Assembly (NCBI GenBank): GCA_004794655.1
Contig: SMMW01000521.1
Span: 3,973,501-4,037,500, forward strand
Reading direction: 5' to 3'
Source: Marisa cornuarietis
Lineage: Eukaryota; Mollusca; Gastropoda; Architaenioglossa; Ampullariidae
Length of the DNA stretch: 64,000 nucleotides
Within the stretch, counting starts at the first letter, position 1; the number at the start of each line of letters is the position of its first letter. The position numbers and the translations under genes were made by a program. The notes under the pieces are model-generated. The model was not told the DNA's origin. It made no database searches and saw only the letters and a program-made list of their open reading frames with translations. Shown here piece by piece: positions 1-9,386 of the stretch.

Positions 1-630
1 ATATATAGGTTTTGTCTTTGAGTACTAAAATCAAATGAAAGATTATGACTGTACGCGTTTAAGAACTTTTGAATTGCGCCGTTCGGAAATTAACAAAAAA
101 TTTATTTACACACTATATATACGGATATAAAGTACTAAATATATGTTTTATTAGAATATACATTAGAATTTTAAAATTACTTACTATTTTCTTCTCCTTT
201 GCGGTTGTTTAAGTACAAATCCATGTCAAAGTGAGACACAACAACGTGCGATTCAACATGGCGCTTAATTTTCGATCAAAAATAGACGTGATCACACGTG
301 ATTCACTGCCAGTTCAAGGGAGAGAATCATGGTGGACGATTTCCTGTTTCAGTAGTTTCCTCCCTTATGTTATTTTCAATTATGCTTTTAAAAACGTGTA
401 ATGTCACCACGAAAATGTTTTGGGATGTACTCATTATCATGGCATTTTCTGTTGAGAATACTATAAAAGTGTGTTTTTAAGCAAACACAAGGTAAACTGT
501 TTCTTTTCTACACATTTCGATCTATCATTATCAATTTAAATTGTTCTTCTACCTCTTTTAGTTATTTTTTATGATTTTTTGAGAAAGGGCTAAAAACTTC
601 CGTCCCAGCGGGTCGAACTGCCGCTTAGCC
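1..630. other. AT-rich flank, no gene recognised
   Basis: I see no convincing exon here. The stretch is AT-rich with short TA runs near 110-125 and scattered stops in all frames. It becomes more GC-rich from about 600, just before the first gene. It could be upstream intergenic DNA or an intron if gene 1 has earlier exons. Confidence 0.5.
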
Positions 631-638
631 TGACGTCA
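631..638. promoter_or_regulatory. CRE-like palindrome TGACGTCA
   Basis: A perfect 8-bp CREB/ATF consensus palindrome lies 50 bp upstream of the first Met codon of gene 1, where GC content rises. That position suits a core-promoter CRE, but an 8-bp match in 64 kb can occur by chance and no TATA or initiator was identified. Confidence 0.35.
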
Positions 639-687
639 AGAATGAGTCTTGAAAATCGCTTTCTTTTGCTGTGCAGCCGCTGCTAAG

Positions 688-1450
688 ATGAAGAAGAAAC
701 ACGTAGAGCGGACGCTGTTAAGGAACATCCAGCGCACGCGGAACCTCGCGCACAGCATGCAAGAAGAGATCTCCAGTCGTCTACGAATGCTCGATGACTT
801 CATAGAAGGAAGCACTCACAACGCAGCCGTCGCAAAAGCGATGTCGTCGCTGTCCAGAGATGCTGACCAACTGCGCAAAACTCTAGAATTTCTGACGACG
901 AAAGAGCGCGATGTGGTCACCATTGCAGAGGCTTTGGAGGCCATCCGACAGCAACAAGTCTCCAACATCGACACCCACAGTGAGAAAAACGCTGGCGGGA
1001 TGATGGACCTGGAAAGGATGGACGCCATGAAGACGTTGGAAGTCCGGCTGGCAGACGTCTACGCCGACGTGACCAAGCGCGTGGCCAGAGACAAGAAGAA
1101 GCTGAAGTGGATCCAGCAGCACTATGGGACCAAAGACGCGGACACGGGAAACGGGGAGGTTTCAGGTCTGCAATCGAAACCACCAGAGGGCACTTCCATG
1201 CTTCTTGACAGCCCATCATCGGAGTCGAGGCCGTCTCCCAAGAAGGAGGCCTCTTCGACGTCTATGGTGGTGGCGTCCCTGACGGAGGTCTCATCCGAAC
1301 AGATATGCACGACGCCTGGCAAGCATGTGAATGAACATCTCAACCCTTTACCAAGACCTTTGACAGCCATACAACCACTGAAGGTCCCAACACAGCAGGA
1401 CGACAAACTCAATGACATACAGGTCCATGGCGAAGGGGAGGTAATTGAAG
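688..1450 (+). CDS. Gene 1 exon 1: helical N-terminus
   Basis: 254 codons plus 1 nt. It opens with a basic stretch (KKKHVERTLL), then long Leu/Glu/Lys/Arg helices up to KKKLKWIQQHYG, then a Ser/Thr/Pro-rich linker. The donor is GAAG|GTATGT. No family was recognised for this part. Confidence 0.8.
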
Positions 1451-1730
1451 GTATGTAAAGTAAGCTTTCCTTTCGTTGTAAGCTGCTTGACAACTGTTGA
1501 CGCCTATGAAGGATTCCGAAGATGTTGCTTTTGATGAGATGAAAAGACGGATAGCTTCCCTTGTTGCACAGCCTGGATTGAGATTATCTTCTACGTTCAT
1601 TTTGTTTGTAACAGTAAACCTGTTTATTTGGATAGAATCTTTTCCTACCACTGAAGGAGGGCTCGAAACACCCAGACACACAAAGCACACACTTAGACAT
1701 CAAATGCATGTTTGCACACACATACGCACG

Positions 1731-1765
<35 letters not shown>

Positions 1766-4700
1766 CGAATACACTCAAGGTGGAGGAAACAGAAGTACAT
1801 GGAGAAAAACCACTGATGGTCTGCCCTGGGAGCACATGTCATATCCAGAGAACATCGGAGTCGAGATTCAAACCCACGACAGCCCATTCGCGCTGTCATG
1901 GCGACACGCGCTTTAGATATAAATAGCGGAGCAGTGGGCGGTGTTACGGAAATTCTATCAGTGCCTAATAAAATTTGTTGCTGCGCTTGTTTAAAGAAAT
2001 GTGGCTTAAGAGCCCACATTTATATCAAAGTTGTATCGGTTTCGATATATATATATTAATACATGTAGATATAATGCTTTTCAGCAGTATTAACCGCAGT
2101 TTACTTGCACAAATTATCAATATATAACTATAGCCCTCTTTACCCATTCATGTATATTATATTTTTGACTTAATGCCCTTTCTTTTTAGGCGTGTCGAGC
2201 AGCCTTACAACAAAGGATCTTGGACAGGTCAAATCGCCGGATCCGAACATTCGGGTGCTTTTGGTCAAATCTTCTGATATTGTTGGTTACAACGGTCCTG
2301 GCATTTTCAATCAAGACCACCAGTAAGAACAGTGAAGGGTTTTGCTGATTTATATTTTTGAAATCGTGTTTTTTCTAATATGCTTAGGCTTTTTTTCAAT
2401 TTTGCTTTTTGTTTAGAACTTGGTTCACTAGAAAGTAACTTCATTCATCTGACATCTTCGCTCGCGACTGTGTGATGGTCTCTATTAAAGGCCCCTTCGG
2501 TGGCACAACGGCTACCGCCTGTCACCAATACAGTGAAGGTTGGCTGCCCTGAGTTCAGCTCTCGTCTCGGGCACGCTGTTCTGTTTCTGCATGTGACATC
2601 TGTTTACAGGCCTGGCTGCCTTGCTGTGGTATAGCCTTAGCTGCAGTCTCGGCGTAAAACACCAATTCCCCCTCCCGCTCTTTTCTTTTAGTCTTTCACT
2701 CATTAGCATGTTTCATTTCGTGTTCCTTGGTTCTTTTTCTCAAATCTTGTTTTCATTTTTATTTTCTCTTATGGTTTTATATATATATATATATATATTG
2801 TTTGTCGTCCTCAAGATTTATAAGCACTTGTTGCTGTGATTGTCGACTTTTAATGTCTTAATTAAGGATTTGTTTCATTTGTTACTTCTTCAGTTTGTAC
2901 TGTAAGGCAATTTCTTCTTTCGAAGAAAAAAGTGCTGGTACATGTTCAAGTAAAAAGATCTCAGAATATAATCGACATAACAGGTGACGGATGATCTGCT
3001 AGGACCTTTGACCTGGCTAATCTTTGAGAACTACAGTAGAAGGATAACTTGTTTTATAAAATGGCGTCATCACTGTTTCTGTATTTTGTTTGCGTTAAGG
3101 TCCTTAACTGGACACAGGTTTGACTAAGTTTGCAAAGCTTTTATAAAACTCATGTAAAACCCTAGCCAAACTTAGTTTAAAGCTTGCCCACATTTGTCTA
3201 GTTTAAGAACAGCATTTATGGAGTTGCTGAAGATCTGCTGGTGAAGAGCCTGTGCCAGGTACCCCTCAGAACTCTTGTTTCTTTGAGGTGGATGTGATTC
3301 CTGGGATGCCCTCTGCACTGACTGATGATTGATGTATGACAATGCTGACCGCGAGGGGCATTCATTCACACCCTTTTGTTACTCGCAGGTGGCCATCTAT
3401 TTATCTGGACAAGGACACGATGATGGACCGAGTGTTTGATGTCGTCCGTTCTCATCTGGTAAGAGTTAACATCTTTCTTAGGAACTTGTAAGTTAGCTAT
3501 GCAAATTACACACTTATTTGAGCAAGAGAGATGTGTGTGCGTGTGTGTGCGCGCACGCGCGTGCGTGGTTTGTGTGTGAATATGAACGAATGTGGAGAGA
3601 TGTACCAGGTTCGAAGGTCGAGAAGTTAACGCCTTGGAAAAATTGATTTGGAAACTACAAAGCGGATCTACCCCGATCAACAGTTTTCTTTTTCTGTTGC
3701 GAAAGGGTCTAAAGAACCGGGGCCTGATGAGGTTATGGGTATTCGAAGAAAGCAGTGATGGCCATTTCCTGCCCCGCATTATCGTGCACGGAAAAATCAT
3801 GAAAGCTAAGGTATGATGAACAGACGACACGTTATGTCTACAACTGCAACCCTTTATTCAATCTAAACAGCTTTCTGTTGACGCTAATGCTAAACAACTT
3901 TTTTTCTGAATGCTGATTTGATGACTCAATGAAATACGCTAGAAGGAACGATCTATTGTAAACAATCTTTTTTACGTATTCAAGGGGACACAACTTATAT
4001 TTAAATTATTTTAATTAGAGAAATCAATTCTTTGAAATCTATTGTCACTTTTACTTTTAGAAAATAGAAATTGCACTTGTGTACATGTCATGAACTACAC
4101 GATGAAACATGCCAGGAAATGACTAAAGTATCACAGGAACCAAATTATGGCTGGAAGTAACGTGTGCAATCGGCTTTCTGTCCAGTTGTCCAACTTCGGG
4201 AGCAGGACGGTTGTCCTCTTTGTGCAGCTCGCACACAGAAGCCAGAGACTGTACACGTTCAACCACTCAGGTAAGTCATGGGACTTCCTTGGTTGAAATT
4301 CATGTGCAACCCACTTACAAGTTGGTCAGTATGATAGTCTCTTACTTTGCGTGATGTCACTTGTGACCGTCATGGACGTCACCTGGTAACAGCGAGGGCT
4401 TGGTGTACCGTGGTTCGGATCTTGCGTCCGGCACCGGTGATTCTTCTGTGGACTGGAACATTCTCACATACAAGGACTAGGTGGGGGAAGGAGGGCGGTC
4501 GATTCGACCATTTGCCAATTCCCAATTCGACCACTGCCTATAATTGATTAGACAAAATCTGTGCGATGATTCGGCCAAGAAATAAGTGAATTTTGAAGCA
4601 CTCTCCTTTTTTCTTTGGTTGATGCACGTCCATCTTTCACTCACGCTCTCTCTGTAATAGTAATAATAATTAAGTTTATCAACACATACTGCTGGTTATA

Positions 4701-7700
4701 TACATGTTAACTGTGTGTGATGTGTGAAAGAGAAAGAAAAAGTGGATCCAAGTAATTATAAATCAGGTTTCTACATATTCTATCTTCACATTTTAAACTC
4801 TTTACGCTTTTATTTTAAAAAGCATGTTCGTAAGCCAGACGGCTGTGCCATGCCGAGTACTGTGCTGTTTATGTAAATTAAGAATTTTTTCTCGTTCATA
4901 TATAGGTATCCATGTGCTAAATTATTTCAAACCGCCTCTATTTTTCATTTAACAAAAACAATGGCGGCTGACGTACGTAACTTGCTTTAATACAGCCTTG
5001 ATTCTAGGCAGCGTATAAAACAAGGCTAATGACTAATTGCAGCATTTACTTACCTTTACTCGCCTAGAAATAAATCAAAACATGCATAATCAGCTGTAGC
5101 GCTTATTAAAAGCTGATTGCATGGGAACAAAAGACAAGTCAGTGCACTTCCGTATTTTTAATGAATCCGTTACAGCGCAGCGATTGGTGTTTATCAAAGC
5201 ACGCGATCTTCACCATGGGAACGTGATCGTATATGGTCATCACGTGATCGACTGCTGCAGACCCACAAGTAAGGAATTGTTTTCACTTTGTTGCTGTGTG
5301 GAGGGTGTGTGAGATCTAGTTTGGTATCAATGGGCATTGACCCAGAGGAACGATGTTGATGGCTTGAAGTGATGTGGAAAGCCGAGATTGGGAAAGACGA
5401 GACAGGATAAGATGGAAGATAAGTCATTTGTTGTGCGATTTAATTGTGTTCTGTTCTTCTTATTTTAGTTATTACATGGTTATTTACATGGCCATTTTTA
5501 ATTTGAATGAATGCTTAAATGCTATTCATATCTTTGGCGCAGCTAAATGTGAATAACAGTGGGTGTGAAGAATAAAATTTAGAAAGATAAAGAACTCCTC
5601 TTTTCTGAGATTTGAAAACTGAATATTATTTTTTTTCATCTCTAGACAATGTCCCCTTTATGCTTTAGCACAGTGCACATCAGATACTAAATTTTCTGTA
5701 GTAATAAAGGTTAGTTTCTTCGCCACATCCATGTACTGTAACTCCAGTTTCTTATAAATTAAGAGGGCATTATAGAGTTATGATTTCTAGCGATAGAAAA
5801 ATGGAAGGAGGTATAGTACGCAAAATTTCTTAGGATTTGTATCAACCTTCGCATTCTTTGCACACTATGTATGGCTTAGCTTAGGAGTTCCACAACATTG
5901 AGGCTGCATTTCAAAATATAAGGCGATCTCTTAACGTTTTATTTCTTTCCCCAGGTCATGTCATGGAAATGCTACAAAAGAGTTGTCTATTATCGGCGCT
6001 GTGCAACGTTCGATGTTACGTGGTAGGTTTTCTGGAGCCAGCTGCATGGCACATTGCTTGAGGCTAAGCTGAAGGGCAACCGCATCAATAGTCAGCTTAA
6101 CTGTAACAGCTACGCCTAGCGACAATGCTATGCAACTGGCCCCTGAAAGTCTCGACTAACACATAGATTTTACTCCTGAATGGCTGAGTAAAATAAGATT
6201 TAATGTTATTCTTTATATTAATGCTCGGCTTCTCAGCTAGCTAGTCAAATTTTAGTTGAACCAGTTTTGGGGCTCTTTATTGTTAATAACGGGGAAATTT
6301 TTGTAAACAAAATCGTTGTAGTATCAAACATTCTTTCTAGCATTCTAGATTTAAAAAGTAAAGGTAAAGGTCCTTCCCTAACCTTTTTAAGTCGTGGGAG
6401 GTGGGGTGAGGAGTTAAGGACCTCACTTTCGGGAAGTAGATAGCCGAGTGGCTAGAGAGCTGGCGTCCGAACTGAAAGGCGCGCTGGTTCGATACCCGAG
6501 TAGCGCAGCAACCCTCCCCTAGTCAGTTAGTTGGCGGGAATGAGTACTTGAGTCCTTTGAGGGTTGGGTAAGGTAGTGAGGGAGAGGAAATGGGCACTGC
6601 TCTCGCGTAAAGCGGGCCCGATAAATTCTACATTTAAATGGGAACTAAAAGAATCGACATAGATCTGTTGTTTCCTTGGTAGCTTCTGATAGGCAATTTC
6701 AGTTCAACCTCTTAACACGTTTTGATTAAAATTTGCATCTTGATCACAACTTCAGGAGAGCTCTCCTGGCCAAATGAAAGGCATACAGTGGACCTCTGAG
6801 AGCGTTTTCAATCTGGATCTAGGGCGCCTTTGTCAGCACGGCGTCATATTGTGGCTAACGGAAGAGGACCGAAAGGACCCAGTCGTTAATTGTAAAGAGT
6901 GTTGTAAGGTATGCTTACCTATACTCCCTTCATTGTCTTTTACTGTCGTGTACTGCTCCGACTTGCCGCTATTTACGATTGTAGTTCCGCCACTAAAGGT
7001 GGTGACTGTGCTGTACCTAAATACGATATTGGATAAATGCGGTTATGTTATTTCTGTTTGGATGGAATGAATGGCAGAAAGCTGGCTTTTCTGATTATAA
7101 TTGAAGCGTGCAATAGTAGTATTTAAGAACTGGCTTTTTTCCCCGAATTCACTTGTTTTCTTGACCTGATGATGCAAGTGGCTTCAGTTGGTGAATGTTA
7201 GGCAGTACGAATACGTTAATACAAATTCTGTATTCTTTCAGATCAATTTAACAGTCGGTCAGTCCAGTTTTACTAAGAACTGCCTGGAGCAAGTTTCTTC
7301 TACCAATAACTTCCTTAACAATGCGGTGGAGAAACAACCTGTTGACACAGATTTCGTGAACGACGAGTGTCACGAACAGGTCTCTGTGTTCAGCAGCAAT
7401 GCCACCAATTTGGAGGACTCACTTTCCACCTGTACGTCTGTGGAGGACACCATGTGGCAAGTTTCCCCTGATCCGATCAGTTCACACATGGATTTGACGA
7501 ACCTGTTCTTTCAGAGAGCAGCTGCCTTCCGTGACTACCACCCCCATCTCATTACCCACCCATTCAGCGATCACCCGGTCCTTCATCAGCCTCAGTTCAT
7601 CATACCCATACAGCCGCACCTTATCCTTCCTGCGTTCCCAGTAGTTGCTACGGAGCCGGCTTTTGTTCCGCCCTCTGACCAACTGTACTGGGTGGATCCT

Positions 7701-9386
7701 ACCTTTGGTCAGCCAGGTCCTGTCTACGTTACGGGTGAAAGCTCTGAACACGTTAGCGTCTATGATGAACAAACCTACAGCATGGCTGAATCAAATTACC
7801 ATTTTTCGGAGAGTGTGGGGGTCCTAGATTGCCCTACCCAGACAGAAAATGTTTCGAGCGATCCTACCGGTAACGAAGGTGATGACCCGGAGAACGGACT
7901 CGACGGTTACACACTGTGCAACGAACAGGAGTGGGAAGAGTCGACATACGAAAAACAATTATATCTTTCACCACACCGACTCATGTCAGTTTCTTCTTCG
8001 CAGGACTCGCACTTGTCTTTGAACATCAACGCCGTGGAATTCATTCCTGGGAGTAGCTGTAAGAATCGAGATGAGACTGTCTCAGATTGTTCACCTTCTG
8101 ACAGTCACATCACAAATAATTCACCCACCGAAGTACAGACATCTGCAGCTGAGGACCCACAGACACCACAGGAACAAGTAGTGCAACAGAATACGACAGC
8201 CTCGACTACAAGTAAACAAGACTCGGAGATCAGCGAAGGAAGTGAGAAATGTATGGAGGTTACTCATCAAAATGGGTCAACAGATGACAAGCACGCGGAG
8301 ACCGTGCAACCCTCCGGCGCAGAGACTATTCAGAGCCCTCAAGGCGGAGACAGCCGTTGCAGAGATCATGAAGTTTCAAGGCAGAACTCTAGAGCTAAGC
8401 GTAACGGCAAAGAATTTCAATCAGAGAGGAGTCAGAAGTCAGAGCTGAAAGACGGTAGCACTTTACGAGGTCGACCATCGAGTTTTCCTACCAGACCTAG
8501 AGGCGTTTGGAATCCAAACCACACTGACAAGAAAAATCAGACTTACTGTAGTAACAGGTCCGAAGATTGGCGTCAAAGGACAGATAACTTTCATTTCTTT
8601 CACATGCCTCAGGCTCATAACCCGGCGCAACACTGGGGTTGGCCAAGAAGTGACAGGTTTCCACTGCAAAGGCAAGGCTGGAGCAACATGTACCATGGTA
8701 ATTCCCGTCAACGTCAATGGTGGGACAGAGACGATCGCTCCTCAAGGTACCCAAGCAAACGCTTCAGCACTCCTCAGCATAAGAGCCTCGATTCCGGATC
8801 GAGATGTCAGCCTGCACTAACCAAGACGCCGCAAACGAACAAACGGGAAGATGGTTCCGTTACGAAGAGTGAAAGATCCTGCGTAAATCATCCCAACACC
8901 TGCGATGCAACCCACCGCCTCGAGAGAACAGGAGAGGAAGCTGTAATCCCCGTAGGAAAAAGCAACCTTGCAGCCAGACAGCAGTTTTCTCGCCACGACC
9001 GAATGTACCAGCTGCCAAGGTTTGCTCACCTGCAACACCACAAACAGTCGGGTGGTTCGACATCCCGATACGACAGGTGGGAAAGACACAGTCGAGCAGA
9101 CCACTACTACAAAGCACGTCATGTGGGACACTACAGCCACGAAGGACCTAAGGAAGAAAGAAGCCACAGACACACCTCTGGTCAGTTAGAACCTTCCAGA
9201 AACGGAAAAACCTCTACAAGTGAAGATCTCGGTACCAGCTCTTCCCAACCACTTCCAGGAGCAGAAAAGGACAAGAGCAGTCCTCCTGTTCAGTCCAAAC
9301 CTACGATCCTTAATGGGAGTCGCAAAGGTTTCATTCGTTATGTAGGTGCACCAACCAACAGTCGTCCAGTACCTTCAGCTACGTAA
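688..9386 (+). CDS. USP7 HUBL1-2-like protein with PAM2 motif, no USP catalytic domain
   Basis: Nine exons (688-1450, 2190-2322, 3389-3458, 3706-3810, 4186-4270, 5176-5268, 5955-6022, 6756-6908, 7242-9386) join in one open frame for about 1,204 residues. Residues 1-150 are charged and helical (possible coiled coil), followed by a Ser/Pro-rich linker. Residues about 275-385 and 386-490 follow the motif order of the first two C-terminal ubiquitin-like (HUBL) domains of USP7: a VLLVKSSDIVGYNG strand, a helix leading to MRLWVFEE (USP7 has IRLW), LSN...TVVLFVQ, then LVFIKARD...VYGHHVID and ESSPGQMKGI...LDLGRL...VILWL. The 714-residue last exon is low-complexity (Ser, His, Arg, Trp) and carries the PAM2-like LNINAVEFIPG at residues 750-760. 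There is no Cys/His-box protease, TRAF domain or HUBL3-5. An in-frame TGA at 643-645 supports the ATG at 688, unless the AG at 675-676 is used as an acceptor and coding exons lie further upstream. The likely role, which I infer, is a non-catalytic adaptor linked to PABP/mRNA. The exon 4 acceptor was chosen because it restores the HUBL1 pattern. Confidence 0.75.
1726..1761 (+). repeat. (CG)n(CA)n microsatellite
   Basis: CGCGCGCG followed by about ten CA units in intron 1 of gene 1; alternating purine-pyrimidine, Z-DNA-prone. Confidence 0.9.
2190..2322 (+). CDS. Gene 1 exon 2: first HUBL strand
   Basis: A TCTTTTTAG acceptor and a CA|GTAAGA donor; phases fit both neighbours. It encodes the linker and then IRVLLVKSSDIVGYNG, which resembles the opening strand and Gly-turn of USP7 HUBL1. 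Confidence 0.75.
2491..2671 (+). mobile_element. tRNA-derived SINE, family A, copy 1
   Basis: It begins GCCCCTTCGGTGGCACAACGG (A-box-like) and has a GAGTTCAGCTCTC B-box-like segment about 45 nt on, then a body ending GGCGTAAAACACCAATTC. About 85 percent alike by eye to the copies at 11404 and 20291. It sits in intron 2 of gene 1. Confidence 0.8.
3389..3458 (+). CDS. Gene 1 exon 3: HUBL1 helix
   Basis: Encodes WPSIYLDKDTMMDRVFDVVRSHL, that is a beta strand followed by the helix typical of a ubiquitin-like fold. Acceptor CTCGCAG, donor CTG|GTAAGA; it ends in phase 0. Confidence 0.75.
3706..3810 (+). CDS. Gene 1 exon 4: HUBL1 RLW strand
   Basis: 35 codons starting GLKNRGLMRLWVFEE. The acceptor (GCGAAAG) follows a clear pyrimidine tract at about 3681-3700, and the donor is AAG|GTATGA. 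The frame is open upstream to about 3592, but using that extension would insert extra residues that break the HUBL1 spacing, so the short form is preferred. Confidence 0.65.
4186..4270 (+). CDS. Gene 1 exon 5
   Basis: Encodes LSNFGSRTVVLFVQLAHRSQ, matching the strand that links HUBL1 and HUBL2 in USP7 (pattern LS...TxxLF). Acceptor GTCCAG, donor TCAG|GTAAGT; 28 codons plus 1 nt. Confidence 0.7.
4271..5175 (+). other. Intron 5 of gene 1
   Basis: A 905-nt intron without a recognised repeat. It holds a short ATGGCGGCTGAC/GTACGT motif at 4971 that looks like a start codon followed by a splice donor, and an AT-rich middle part. Confidence 0.5.
5176..5268 (+). CDS. Gene 1 exon 6: HUBL2 start
   Basis: Encodes QRLVFIKARDLHHGNVIVYG and HHVID, like the LFLK..D....YCGHIY hairpin of USP7 HUBL2. 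Acceptor CGTTACAG, donor ACAA|GTAAGG. Using the next AG (5179-5180) instead would shift the frame and lose the pattern. Confidence 0.65.
5955..6022 (+). CDS. Gene 1 exon 7: HUBL2 helix
   Basis: Encodes HVMEMLQKSCLLSALCNVRC then YVV, the helix and following strand of the second ubiquitin-like fold. Acceptor TTTCCCCAG, donor GTG|GTAGGT; phase 0 exit. Confidence 0.65.
6430..6640 (+). mobile_element. tRNA-derived SINE, family B
   Basis: ATAGCCGAGTGGCTAGAGAGC is an excellent A box and GGTTCGATACCC an excellent B box, spaced as in a tRNA with a long variable arm (Ser/Leu type). A non-tRNA body follows to about 6640. The conserved-looking AAGGTAAAGGTCCTTCCCTA block at 6361-6380 upstream may belong to it. 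It lies in intron 7 of gene 1. Confidence 0.75.
6756..6908 (+). CDS. Gene 1 exon 8: HUBL2 end
   Basis: 51 codons. ESSPGQMKGI...FNLDLGRLCQHGVILWL aligns by pattern with the EEVKPNL...LMDGDIIVF end of USP7 HUBL2. It is followed by a charged TEEDRKD and a Cys pair. Acceptor CTTCAG, donor AAG|GTATGC. Confidence 0.7.
7242..9386 (+). CDS. Gene 1 exon 9: long disordered tail with PAM2 motif
   Basis: A single 2,145-nt exon with the TAA stop. The first third is acidic and Pro/His-rich; the last half is Arg/His/Trp/Ser-rich with aromatic clusters (HWGWPRSDRF, RQWWDRDDRSSRY, SRYDRWERHSR), typical of disordered RNA-associated regions. The acceptor TTCTTTCAG is strong. The PAM2-like motif lies at 8019-8051. 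Confidence 0.8.
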   Translation: MNLTVGQSSFTKNCLEQVSSTNNFLNNAVEKQPVDTDFVNDECHEQVSVFSSNATNLEDSLSTCTSVEDTMWQVSPDPISSHMDLTNLFFQRAAAFRDYHPHLITHPFSDHPVLHQPQFIIPIQPHLILPAFPVVATEPAFVPPSDQLYWVDPTFGQPGPVYVTGESSEHVSVYDEQTYSMAESNYHFSESVGVLDCPTQTENVSSDPTGNEGDDPENGLDGYTLCNEQEWEESTYEKQLYLSPHRLMSVSSSQDSHLSLNINAVEFIPGSSCKNRDETVSDCSPSDSHITNNSPTEVQTSAAEDPQTPQEQVVQQNTTASTTSKQDSEISEGSEKCMEVTHQNGSTDDKHAETVQPSGAETIQSPQGGDSRCRDHEVSRQNSRAKRNGKEFQSERSQKSELKDGSTLRGRPSSFPTRPRGVWNPNHTDKKNQTYCSNRSEDWRQRTDNFHFFHMPQAHNPAQHWGWPRSDRFPLQRQGWSNMYHGNSRQRQWWDRDDRSSRYPSKRFSTPQHKSLDSGSRCQPALTKTPQTNKREDGSVTKSERSCVNHPNTCDATHRLERTGEEAVIPVGKSNLAARQQFSRHDRMYQLPRFAHLQHHKQSGGSTSRYDRWERHSRADHYYKARHVGHYSHEGPKEERSHRHTSGQLEPSRNGKTSTSEDLGTSSSQPLPGAEKDKSSPPVQSKPTILNGSRKGFIRYVGAPTNSRPVPSAT
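8019..8051 (+). other. PAM2-like motif in gene 1
   Basis: LNINAVEFIPG fits the PAM2 consensus (L-N-x-x-A-x-E-F-x-P) bound by the MLLE domain of poly(A)-binding protein and UBR5. It keeps the Leu, Ala, Glu, Phe and Pro anchors and lies in a Ser-rich, disordered context, as PAM2 motifs usually do. Confidence 0.7.

Noticed and set aside
2491..2575. Possible tRNA gene
   Set aside because: A- and B-box-like sequences are present, but the arms do not fold into a tRNA and the same unit recurs with a fixed non-tRNA body; it is a SINE.
3592..3705. Upstream extension of gene 1 exon 4 (open frame with EVNALEKLIWKLQSG)
   Set aside because: In frame and hydrophobic, but it would duplicate the HUBL1 helix, its acceptor would lack a pyrimidine tract, and a clear pyrimidine tract plus AG lies at 3681-3705.
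6430..6505. Possible tRNA-Ser/Leu gene
   Set aside because: Good internal promoter boxes but no acceptor-stem pairing and a SINE body follows.
8463..9173. Several minus-strand frames opposite the gene 1 tail
   Set aside because: Shadows of the long plus-strand exon, without start context or recognised motifs.
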